A stretch of DNA of 12,811 nucleotides. Source: Candidatus Hydrogenedentota bacterium. Its GTDB lineage: Bacteria; Hydrogenedentota; Hydrogenedentia; Hydrogenedentales; SLHB01. The notes below the pieces were generated by a model, which was given only the letters and a program-made list of their open reading frames with translations, did not search any database and was not told where the DNA came from. Made by a program: the position numbers and the translations under genes. Below are positions 6,665 to 12,811 of the stretch, in pieces; positions within the stretch are counted from its first letter, which is position 1, and each line of letters opens with the position of its first letter. The stretch is taken from contig SKRY01000408.1 in NCBI GenBank assembly GCA_007118235.1, positions 1 to 12,811 of the forward strand, given 5' to 3'.

Positions 6665-8014
6665 ATGGATTCAACAAGTGAACCGTCTTTGATCTGGGAT
6701 TTTTTCGGAGGGCTTCTGCACCTCATCTTCCGCCTCATCGTGCTGGTGGTATTGATTGGCCTCGCGGTGTTTCTGTGGTTTTCCCACGAAGCCTTGTACA
6801 ACCGGTTCGTCGTGTTTCCCGAACAAGCCCGCCAATGGGAGGCCCTCCGGGAAACGCGCCAAGAAACCGGGATTGAGCTGCCGTGGGAGCATTTCCGCGG
6901 TGTGGCTCACGCGCATTCCGGGCATAGCCACGACAGCTTGGTTTCGTATGAAGAAATCCTAGAAGCTGCTCAGATTGCGGACATTGACTTCATGCTCATG
7001 AGCGACCACTGTGTGGATGGGGAGGCGGACTATAGCCTTGGCTGGCGGGGCGTGCACGAGGGTGTGCTCTTCGTACCCGGCTTCGAGATGCGGGGCGGCT
7101 TCATGCCGTGGGGATTGCCCACGGACACGGTGTTGGATTGCGAGGAGGACTTGTGGGTTCTGGCCGAACGCATCGAAGACGAAGGCGGCCTGCTCTTCTT
7201 CGCACATCCCGAGGAGCCCCGGTTGTGGGATTTGCCTCAGTTGGACGGGATGGAAATCCTGAATCTTCACACCATGTTCAACCGCACGGACATGGGCGCC
7301 CTCGCCCCGAACGTGCTACTCTCCATTCGCCGCTATCCGGATCAGGTTATGCACCTGGTCGAGCAGCCCATGCCCATGGTGCGGCAACGCTGGGACGACT
7401 TGAACCGGATGCGGCGCATCGTCGGGATCGCGGGCAACGACGCCCATCAGAATGTGGGCGTTCGTCTCGCCGGCCTTGAAGATGGCGGCTTCCGGCTCGA
7501 AGGCACTGCGGGCGATCTCATGCGGGAATGGGAGTCCGGCACGGTTTCGGCATGGGTGTTGCGGCGGATATGGGGGGCGCCTGACCCAGGCGAAGTGGTG
7601 TGGCGCTTTGATTTGGACCCCTACCCGCGCAGTCTGCGGTTCATGAATACGCACATCCTCGCCGATGAACTCAGCGAAGACGCCATTCTGGAGGCGCTCG
7701 AATTGGGACGGGTGTATGTGGCCTTCGACATGATCGCCGACGCCCGGGGATTCGCGTTTATTGCCGAGGGAAGCCAAGGCCAAGGGCACATGGGCGAAGA
7801 GATACCTTGGGAAGAGGGCCTTGAACTACACGCGGCCTCCCCTTATCCTGGCCGGTTTCGCCTGCTTCGCCACGGGGATCTGGTGCATGAAACCGAGGGC
7901 CGTGAGATGACCTATCAACCCGAACGCCCCGGCAACTACCGCGTCGAGGTGGACCTCTCGATACGGGATGAGTGGGTGACCTGGCTCTACACGAATCCCA
8001 TCCGGATTGAATGA
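6665..8014 (+). CDS. Membrane-anchored PHP-domain metal-dependent phosphoesterase
   Basis: 449 residues with one hydrophobic anchor near the N-terminus (about 17-38) and the rest soluble, probably outside the cytoplasm. PHP metal ligands are visible in order: HAHSGHSHD (His82, His84, His87), SDH (Asp114-His115), GFE (Glu141), FAHPEE (His181), GMEILNLH (Glu197, His202) and GNDAH (Asp259, His261). The family binds two or three metal ions and hydrolyses phosphoesters, or in some members other bonds. The region after about residue 290 is a separate domain rich in beta-type patterns ending in a RVEVDLSIRDEWVTWLYTNPI tail, usual in secreted or membrane PHP proteins. The ATG at 6665 has GGAG 11 nt upstream. 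It stands alone, 267 bp before the next gene. Substrate unknown. Confidence 0.85.
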   Translation: MDSTSEPSLIWDFFGGLLHLIFRLIVLVVLIGLAVFLWFSHEALYNRFVVFPEQARQWEALRETRQETGIELPWEHFRGVAHAHSGHSHDSLVSYEEILEAAQIADIDFMLMSDHCVDGEADYSLGWRGVHEGVLFVPGFEMRGGFMPWGLPTDTVLDCEEDLWVLAERIEDEGGLLFFAHPEEPRLWDLPQLDGMEILNLHTMFNRTDMGALAPNVLLSIRRYPDQVMHLVEQPMPMVRQRWDDLNRMRRIVGIAGNDAHQNVGVRLAGLEDGGFRLEGTAGDLMREWESGTVSAWVLRRIWGAPDPGEVVWRFDLDPYPRSLRFMNTHILADELSEDAILEALELGRVYVAFDMIADARGFAFIAEGSQGQGHMGEEIPWEEGLELHAASPYPGRFRLLRHGDLVHETEGREMTYQPERPGNYRVEVDLSIRDEWVTWLYTNPIRIE

Positions 8015-8281
8015 CACCGCGGGAAGCGGGGAGATGCGCCTCGCCCATGGCTAAAAGGGGATGCACGGGCCGCTTTTGATTCCGCGCCCCCAATCGTTGC
8101 ACAATAGCGCTTTCCCGCACATGGGAACGCCACCCGCAACGGGCGCGCGCCATCCTCGCAGCGTCGCGCCGGGATGGCCGCTTCATTTCATTCGGTTCCG
8201 TTCTCACGCTTTGGGTATTCGAGCCCTCCTTTCGGAACGTGAGCAAGGGATTCGATTCAACGATTCATAAGGACGAATGGG
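8015..8281 (+). other. Intergenic region before the metallophosphoesterase-his cluster
   Basis: No gene or RNA is recognised in these 267 bp. It probably holds the promoter of the downstream cluster, but I see no clear -35/-10 pair. A CTCACG/CGTGAG pair about 30 nt apart near 8204-8242 is weak. A good AAGGA (8269-8273) precedes the GTG at 8282. Confidence 0.4.
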
Positions 8282-9007
8282 GTGCTTTACGCCATAATCT
8301 CTGATATACACGCGAATCTTGACGCCTTTGAGGTGGTGCTAGAGGCCATCGACGCCCGGGGCGTGGACCAGACGGTCTGCCTCGGGGACGTGGTGGGCTA
8401 TAATCCCAACCCGAACGAGTGCGCCGACATCCTGCGCGAGCGGGAAATCCCCACGATTTGCGGCAATCACGACGCCGTGGCGTGCGGGCGCGAGGATCCC
8501 CTGGGGTTCAATCCCGTGGCCCAACGGGCGGCGGAATGGACCCGGGACACGCTGCGGGAAGACAACCGGGCTTGGCTGCGCGAGTTGCCCGATAGCCGGG
8601 TGTTCAGCGATTTCTTCGCCGCCCACGGCTCGCCCGGCGACCGCGACCGGTATTTGTTCTCGTGGCAGGATATCCTCCCTCATATCCCGGTGTTGGAACG
8701 CCATGACCTAAGCCTTTGTTTTTTCGGCCACACGCACAGCGCGGGGATCTTCACGTCCGATGGCGTGGACGAACTCGACGAGACGGGCGCATTCACCGTG
8801 GACGATGGCAAGGTTGTTTTCATCAACCCCGGCTCCGTCGGCCAGCCGCGGGATGGCGATCCACGGGCGGCGTTTGGGTTCTTCGACACCGATACGGGGC
8901 GGTTTGAGCAGGTCCGCCTGGAGTATCCCATAGAGAAGACCGCCGAACGCATCACCGCCAGCGGATTGCCAGAGTTCCTGGCCGACCGGCTCTTTCTGGG
9001 CCGATAG
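8282..9007 (+). CDS. Calcineurin-like metallophosphoesterase (YfcE/MJ0936-type)
   Basis: 241 residues, a cytosolic two-metal phosphoesterase. All five signature blocks are present: SDIHANLDA (Asp8, His10), GDVVGYNPNP (Asp36), GNHDA (Asn62, His63), AAHGSPGD (His115) and GHTHS (His150, His152), then FINPGSVGQPRDGDPRAAF, typical of this subfamily. Start is GTG at 8282 with AAGGA 8 nt upstream; the nearby ATG at 8277 is in another frame. It ends 14 bp before hisB, so it may be cotranscribed with the histidine genes. Relatives hydrolyse phosphodiesters or phosphomonoesters of varied kinds, so a role as histidinol-phosphate phosphatase is possible but not supported by family knowledge. Confidence 0.88.
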   Translation: MLYAIISDIHANLDAFEVVLEAIDARGVDQTVCLGDVVGYNPNPNECADILREREIPTICGNHDAVACGREDPLGFNPVAQRAAEWTRDTLREDNRAWLRELPDSRVFSDFFAAHGSPGDRDRYLFSWQDILPHIPVLERHDLSLCFFGHTHSAGIFTSDGVDELDETGAFTVDDGKVVFINPGSVGQPRDGDPRAAFGFFDTDTGRFEQVRLEYPIEKTAERITASGLPEFLADRLFLGR

Positions 9008-9021
9008 GGAGAATCACCACC

Positions 9022-9612
9022 ATGCGTCAAGCCGAAATCAGCCGGAACACGGCCGAGACCCAGATCCAAGTCCACCTGAATCTCGACGGCTCCGGCCAAA
9101 CCGATCTGCAAACGGATATCGGATTCTTTGATCACATGCTTCATCATCTCGCCCGGCATGGCGGATTCGACTTGCGGGTGAACGCGCAGGGCGACTTGCA
9201 CATCGACGGCCATCACACCGTCGAGGACGTGGGCATTTGCATCGGCCGGGCCTTTGCCCAAGCCTTGGGCGAGCCCCGGGGCATCACGCGCTACGGACAC
9301 GCCGTCACGCCGATGGACGAGGCGCTCGCCGAGGCGGCCGTGGACGTGAGCGGCCGGCCGTTTCTCGTTTTCCGCGCCGCATTGCCCAAGACCGCGTTGG
9401 GCGGGTTCGACGCCGAGTTGACGGAAGAGTTCTTCCGGGCGTTCGCCATGAACGCCCGGCTCACCCTCCATCTTGAGTTGCGGTACGGGGACAACGTGCA
9501 TCATTGCATTGAGGCGCTTTTCAAGGCCTGCGCCCGCGCGTTGCGCGTGGCCGTGGCCCGCGACGCCCGCGAAGAGGGCGTACCCTCCACGAAAGGACAG
9601 CTCGACATATGA
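9022..9612 (+). CDS. hisB: Imidazoleglycerol-phosphate dehydratase
   Basis: HisB removes water from imidazole glycerol phosphate to give imidazole acetol phosphate in histidine synthesis, in the cytosol. 196 residues, the usual length of the single-function enzyme (no HAD phosphatase domain). Mn-binding histidine and glutamate blocks are seen: GFFDHMLHHLARHGGFDL (His38, His41, His42), DGHHTVEDVGI (His64, His65, Glu68, Asp69), MDEALAEAAVDVSGRP (Asp99, Glu100, Glu104) and HHCIEALFKA (His160, His161, Glu164), ending PSTKGQLDI, a family hallmark. ATG at 9022 has GGGAGAAT upstream. Its TGA overlaps the ATG of hisH. No separate histidinol phosphatase domain is fused. Confidence 0.97.
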   Translation: MRQAEISRNTAETQIQVHLNLDGSGQTDLQTDIGFFDHMLHHLARHGGFDLRVNAQGDLHIDGHHTVEDVGICIGRAFAQALGEPRGITRYGHAVTPMDEALAEAAVDVSGRPFLVFRAALPKTALGGFDAELTEEFFRAFAMNARLTLHLELRYGDNVHHCIEALFKACARALRVAVARDAREEGVPSTKGQLDI

Positions 9613-10241
9613 TCGCTATTGTTGATTACGGCATGGGCAATCTTCGCAGCGCCCAAAAAGGCATCGGGAAGGCGGGCTACGAAGCCACGATAACGGACGA
9701 TCCCGCTGTCATTGATGCGGCCAACGGCGTCATCCTGCCGGGCGTGGGCGCGTTCAAGGACTGTTTCGAGGGCCTCCGCGAACATGGGTTGGTGGAGCCT
9801 GTCCAGCGGGCGGCCTCTAGCGGCCGGCCGTTTCTGGGCATCTGCGTGGGGATGCAGCTTATGTTTGAGTCCAGCGAGGAGGGCGAGGACACCGAGGGTC
9901 TGGGCATATTCAAGGGCCCCGTCGTACGGTTTCCCAATGGCCGCGAGACGGGGTTCAAGGTGCCGCACATGGGCTGGAACGCCTTGATCCCAACCCCCGG
10001 AAGGCCCAACCCGTTGTTGGAAGGACTGTCCCGTCAACCCTTCATGTACTTCGTTCACAGCTATTACCCCGCGCCCGAGGATCCCGGCATCGTCCTCGCC
10101 GAGGCCCAGCACGGCGTACGCTTCGCCGCCATGTGCGGCCGGGATAATGTGTTCGGCGTCCAGTTTCACCCCGAGAAGAGCCAGCGCGAGGGTTTGGCCC
10201 TGTTGCAGGCCTTTGGCCGTTTGACCGAGGAGAACGCATGA
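9609..10241 (+). CDS. hisH: Imidazole glycerol phosphate synthase glutaminase subunit
   Basis: HisH hydrolyses glutamine and channels ammonia to HisF, which makes imidazole glycerol phosphate and AICAR from PRFAR. 210 residues, a class I glutamine amidotransferase with the full triad: Cys79 in GICVGMQ, and His187 and Glu189 in FHPEKS; DYGMGNLRS and LPGVGAF are family-typical. The ATG overlaps the hisB stop as ATGA, and its own TGA overlaps the ATG of the next gene in the same way, so the three should be translated together. The partner hisF and the usually adjacent hisA are not in the window. Confidence 0.97.
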   Translation: MIAIVDYGMGNLRSAQKGIGKAGYEATITDDPAVIDAANGVILPGVGAFKDCFEGLREHGLVEPVQRAASSGRPFLGICVGMQLMFESSEEGEDTEGLGIFKGPVVRFPNGRETGFKVPHMGWNALIPTPGRPNPLLEGLSRQPFMYFVHSYYPAPEDPGIVLAEAQHGVRFAAMCGRDNVFGVQFHPEKSQREGLALLQAFGRLTEENA

Positions 10242-11068
10242 TCAAGCACATCCTTGTCCCGACCGATGGGAGCAACGCCGCCTGGCTCGGCGTGCAATAC
10301 GCCATTGCCGTGGCCAGCCAACACAACGCCAAGCTCCACGGTCTTCACGTGGTGGATGTGAAGCTGTTGGAAGGCCCGTTTCTCCGCGACATCTCCGCCT
10401 CCTTGGGGACATCCCCCTACGCGAATTACCGGGGCAACCTCTCCATGGTTCTCGAGGAGCGGGGAAAAGCCATCCTAAAAGCGTTCCGGGAGGAGTGTGA
10501 AAAGGCCAAGGTTGATTGCGACACCATTCAAACGGCCGGCATCGTCGCGCATACGATCGTTGAACAGAGTGAACTCGCGGACCTCATCATCATGGGACGC
10601 GCCGGGGAACACGACGATTGGCTCGACGGGCTCCTGGGCTCGACCACCGAGGCCGTGGCGCGCAAGGCGGTCCGGCCCGTGCTGATTACGGGCGTGAACC
10701 ACCCCGGCGGCGACCGGTTCCTCGTGGCCTACGATGGATCCACGCACGCCCGCACCGCGCTCCGGACGGCGGCCTCCATGTGCCATGAATGGAAGGCCTG
10801 CCTGCATGTGCTATGCGTGGGAACGGAATACGGAGAACAGTGGAAACAGGAGGCCCGGAAGTACCTCGACGCCCACGAGCTTGATGTGGAGTACACCGTG
10901 ACCGAGGGCGATCCGCGCGAAGTCATCGTGCGTCACGCCGGCGCCATAAAGGCCGACCTTCTCATTCTGGGGGCCTACGGGCACAGCAAGGTGCGGGAGC
11001 TTTTGGTGGGAAGCACCACGGCTCACGCGCTCAACCACGCCCCGTGTCCGCTCCTGTTGGTGCGGTGA
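10238..11068 (+). CDS. Two-domain universal stress protein (UspA family)
   Basis: 276 residues, two tandem Usp folds (about 1-152 and 158-276), the common two-domain form. Each begins with HILVPTDGS or RFLVAYDGSTHARTALRTA. Each ends with the nucleotide-binding loop, GRAGEHDDWLDGLLGSTTE in the first (one residue longer than G-x2-G-x9-GS) and GAYGHSKVRELLVGSTTAH in the second (exact G-x2-G-x9-GS). Usp proteins of this kind bind ATP or AMP and act under stress or starvation; their exact activity is rarely known. The start is fused to hisH by an ATGA overlap, with GAGGAGAAC just upstream as ribosome-binding site. A Usp gene in a his operon is unusual; hisA is the more common neighbour. Confidence 0.93.
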   Translation: MIKHILVPTDGSNAAWLGVQYAIAVASQHNAKLHGLHVVDVKLLEGPFLRDISASLGTSPYANYRGNLSMVLEERGKAILKAFREECEKAKVDCDTIQTAGIVAHTIVEQSELADLIIMGRAGEHDDWLDGLLGSTTEAVARKAVRPVLITGVNHPGGDRFLVAYDGSTHARTALRTAASMCHEWKACLHVLCVGTEYGEQWKQEARKYLDAHELDVEYTVTEGDPREVIVRHAGAIKADLLILGAYGHSKVRELLVGSTTAHALNHAPCPLLLVR

Positions 11069-11110
11069 CGCCGCTTCTACGGTCGTGCAACCTTTGAGGC
11101 GTCTTGATGT

Positions 11111-11133
11111 CTCGGCAAGATGCCGGTGACACG
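11111..11133. repeat. Diverged single arm of the CCGCCGGC-type repeat
   Basis: The stretch holding CGGCAAGATGCCGG matches the reverse complement of the 2904-2926 arm at 18 of 23 positions, including the outer ACG. It lies in the intergenic region after the Usp gene. The mismatches suggest an old decayed copy; a matching opposite arm is not seen nearby. Confidence 0.45.
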
Positions 11134-11140
11134 TATTATT

Positions 11141-11175
11141 CCCCCTTTGAAGGGGGTGGCCCGAAGAACCGGGGG
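11141..11175. repeat. Hairpin element CCCCCTTTGAAGGGGG with second stem
   Basis: CCCCCTT (11141-11147) pairs with AAGGGGG (11150-11156). A second small stem CCCG/CGGG follows within GGCCCGAAGAACCGGGGG (11158-11175). The layout resembles short dispersed hairpin repeats of many environmental bacteria. No U-run follows, so it is not a clear intrinsic terminator of the Usp gene, though it could stabilise the mRNA end. Confidence 0.55.
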
Positions 11176-11233
11176 ATGTATACTTCTGGCAAATTGCCTT
11201 ACCCAGTGATTGATCGCGAAGAATAGGTGCGTT

Positions 11234-11524
11234 ATGGCCAAGAAACAACGAATCGAAATCAGGCGGGACGAGGATTTCTCGGAACTCGACGAGGAAATGG
11301 ACGAAGCCCTTCAAAAGCTCGAAGGGACCAACGGCAAGATCGCCCATCTCCTCGAACGCTACGCCGAGGAAGGCGAGGCGGCCATCGCCCAGTTCTTGGG
11401 TGAGGCGGAGTCCGCTTCTGGAGACGGGGCCGCGCCCAGCGGCGGACCGGATTCCCGTGAACCGGAGGAATCGAACAGCGAAGCCGGGGAGAACGAAACG
11501 CGCCCCGGGGAAGAGACGGAATAA
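11234..11524 (+). CDS. Small acidic protein, unknown function
   Basis: Not recognised. 96 residues: a basic start (MAKKQRIEIRR), an acidic helical stretch with heptad-like pattern (about 14-60, EEMDEALQKLEG...KIAHLLERYAEEGEAAIAQFL) and a Ser/Gly/Glu-rich disordered tail (61-96) with many acidic residues. No membrane segment, signal peptide or cysteine pair. ATG at 11234 is preceded by a weak AGGTG at 4 nt. A TTG at 11210 would add eight residues but has no ribosome-binding site. Reading-frame composition (Glu/Asp rich, GC-rich third positions) argues for a real gene. It is convergent with proS, 28 bp apart. No function can be given. Confidence 0.6.
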   Translation: MAKKQRIEIRRDEDFSELDEEMDEALQKLEGTNGKIAHLLERYAEEGEAAIAQFLGEAESASGDGAAPSGGPDSREPEESNSEAGENETRPGEETE

Positions 11525-11552
11525 CGCGCGCCGCGGTCTGGCTGCCCCGTTA

Positions 11553-12811
11553 TCAATATCCTTGCGCCGCGATGACCCGCCGTTCGGAGGGGTTGCCGCA
11601 GATCAGGCATTGGCCGGATTCGGGTTCCGCGTTGAAGGGGATACAGCGGATGGTCGAGCGCGTGTCCTCTTGCATCTTGCGTTCGCAGTCTCCGGAGCCG
11701 CACCAGTGGATGCGGAAGAAGCCGCCCTCCTCGATGCGCCGCTGGTAATCGGCGTAGTCGTCCACCGTATAGGTGCGGTCGTGCATGCGCTTTTGCGCGG
11801 CCTCGAGCATCCCCTGCTGCATGCTGCTTAGCAGGTTCCGGATCTGTTCCTCAAGCCCATCCATGCTCAAGGTTGCCTTCTCGCCGGTATCCCGCCGCAC
11901 CGCGATGACCTGGTTGTTGTCGCAGTCCCGGGGGCCTATCTCAACCCGGATGGGCACGCCGCGCACTTCCCAATGGTTAAACTTGAAACCCGGCTTGTAC
12001 TGCTCGCGATCGTCGATCTTGTAGAACAGCGGATCCCAATCCCGCGTCAATTCGCGGGCCCGGCCCAGCACGCGTTCCTGCTCATCCTCTCCGCGCCAAA
12101 TGGGCACAATGACGACCGGCAACGGCGCGAGTTCCGGCGGGATGACCAAGCCGTTGTCGTCGCTGTGGCACATCACCATGCCGCCGATGAGGCGGGTGGA
12201 CACGCCCCAGCTCGTGGCGTGGACGTACTCCAGCTCCTTGTCTTGGTTCTGGAACTTCACGTCGAACGCCTTGGCGAAATTCTGGCCGAGGTGATGCGAT
12301 GTGCCCGACTGAAGCGCCTTGCCGTCTTGCATCATGGCCTCGATGCAATAGGTGTGTAACGCGCCCGCGAACTTCTCCTGCTCCGTCTTTCGGCCCGGAA
12401 TGACCGGCATGGCCATGTACTTCTCCGCGAAGTCGCGGTAGACATGGATCATGCGGTAGGCTTCTTCCTCGGCCTCCTCGTGCGTGGCGTGCGCCGTGTG
12501 GCCTTCCTGCCAAAGGAACTCGGTCGTGCGGAGGAACAGGCGCGTGCGCATCTCCCACCGGCAAACGTTGGCCCATTGGTTCAGCAGAATCGGCAGGTCG
12601 CGGTAGGAGCTGATCCAATCCCGGTACTTGTCCCAGATGATCGTCTCGGACGTGGGGCGGACCACCAGGCGCTCCTCGAGTTCCTTGCCGCCGGCGTGCG
12701 TGACCACGGCGCATTCCGGCGCGAAGCCCTCGACGTGCTCGGCCTCCTTCGTGAGAAAGCTCTCCGGGATGAACAACGGGAAATAGGCGTTGACATGGCC
12801 CGTCTCCTTGA
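11553..12811 (-). CDS. proS: Prolyl-tRNA synthetase, archaeal/eukaryote-like type (partial, runs off the right edge)
   Basis: ProRS charges tRNA-Pro in the cytosol. The visible 418 residues start just before motif 1 (FPLFIPESF), so about 60 N-terminal residues are missing. The class II core follows: RPTSETIIWDKYRDWI, motif 2 LNQWANVCRWEMRTRLFLRT, EFLWQEGHTAHAT and motif 3 GVSTRLIGGMVMCHSDDNGL. Then come the anticodon-binding domain (PLPVVIVPIW) and a C-terminal zinc domain with CGSGDC and CLIC, ending in a tyrosine (AAQGY). The extra C-terminal domain and absence of a YbaK editing insert mark it as the type found in archaea, eukaryotes and some bacteria. It is convergent with the small acidic gene. 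Confidence 0.97.
   Translation of the reverse strand, partial: KETGHVNAYFPLFIPESFLTKEAEHVEGFAPECAVVTHAGGKELEERLVVRPTSETIIWDKYRDWISSYRDLPILLNQWANVCRWEMRTRLFLRTTEFLWQEGHTAHATHEEAEEEAYRMIHVYRDFAEKYMAMPVIPGRKTEQEKFAGALHTYCIEAMMQDGKALQSGTSHHLGQNFAKAFDVKFQNQDKELEYVHATSWGVSTRLIGGMVMCHSDDNGLVIPPELAPLPVVIVPIWRGEDEQERVLGRARELTRDWDPLFYKIDDREQYKPGFKFNHWEVRGVPIRVEIGPRDCDNNQVIAVRRDTGEKATLSMDGLEEQIRNLLSSMQQGMLEAAQKRMHDRTYTVDDYADYQRRIEEGGFFRIHWCGSGDCERKMQEDTRSTIRCIPFNAEPESGQCLICGNPSERRVIAAQGY

Noticed and set aside
8245..8262. TTCGATTC stretch resembling a tRNA T-arm
   Set aside because: No acceptor, D or anticodon stems can be drawn around it.

Overview
The window is GC-rich bacterial chromosome, dense in housekeeping-type genes and without insertion sequences, phage genes, tRNAs, rRNAs or CRISPR arrays that I can see. 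The organism cannot be named from sequence alone. High GC, a DUF2723-type membrane protein with TPRs, type-3 (archaeal/eukaryote-like) ProRS, short CCGCCGGC-type dispersed repeats and sigma-54-type promoters on a chaperone locus fit an uncultured planctomycete-like or Hydrogenedentes-like bacterium. That placement is an inference of low confidence.

Left part (1-1560, minus strand): the 5' end of clpB (cut by the window edge). Upstream of it lies a stand-alone Clp N-domain protein, and upstream of that a roughly 159-bp tandem duplication of that gene's own promoter/leader. clpB is preceded by a near-consensus sigma-54 (-24/-12) promoter motif, and each duplicated leader carries a related motif at the same distance from its GTG codon. 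This is the most unusual part of the window: a ClpB disaggregase locus that looks sigma-54 controlled, with an extra N-domain protein and doubled promoter.

Middle (1561-6505): a plus-strand Gfo/Idh/MocA oxidoreductase faces a minus-strand pair. The pair is a GT4-like glycosyltransferase followed, through an ATGA overlap, by a large DUF2723-like multi-membrane protein with C-terminal TPRs. A long inverted repeat sits between the convergent genes. The pair is probably an envelope glycan or glycoprotein module.

Right-centre (6665-11068, plus strand): a membrane-anchored PHP-domain phosphoesterase, then a tight cluster of metallophosphoesterase - hisB - hisH - two-domain universal stress protein. 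Here hisB/hisH and hisH/usp each share an ATGA stop/start overlap, so a Usp protein occupies the place where hisA commonly follows hisH.

Right end (11069-12811): two dispersed-repeat-like hairpin elements, a small acidic unrecognised protein, and convergent to it a prolyl-tRNA synthetase gene cut by the window edge.
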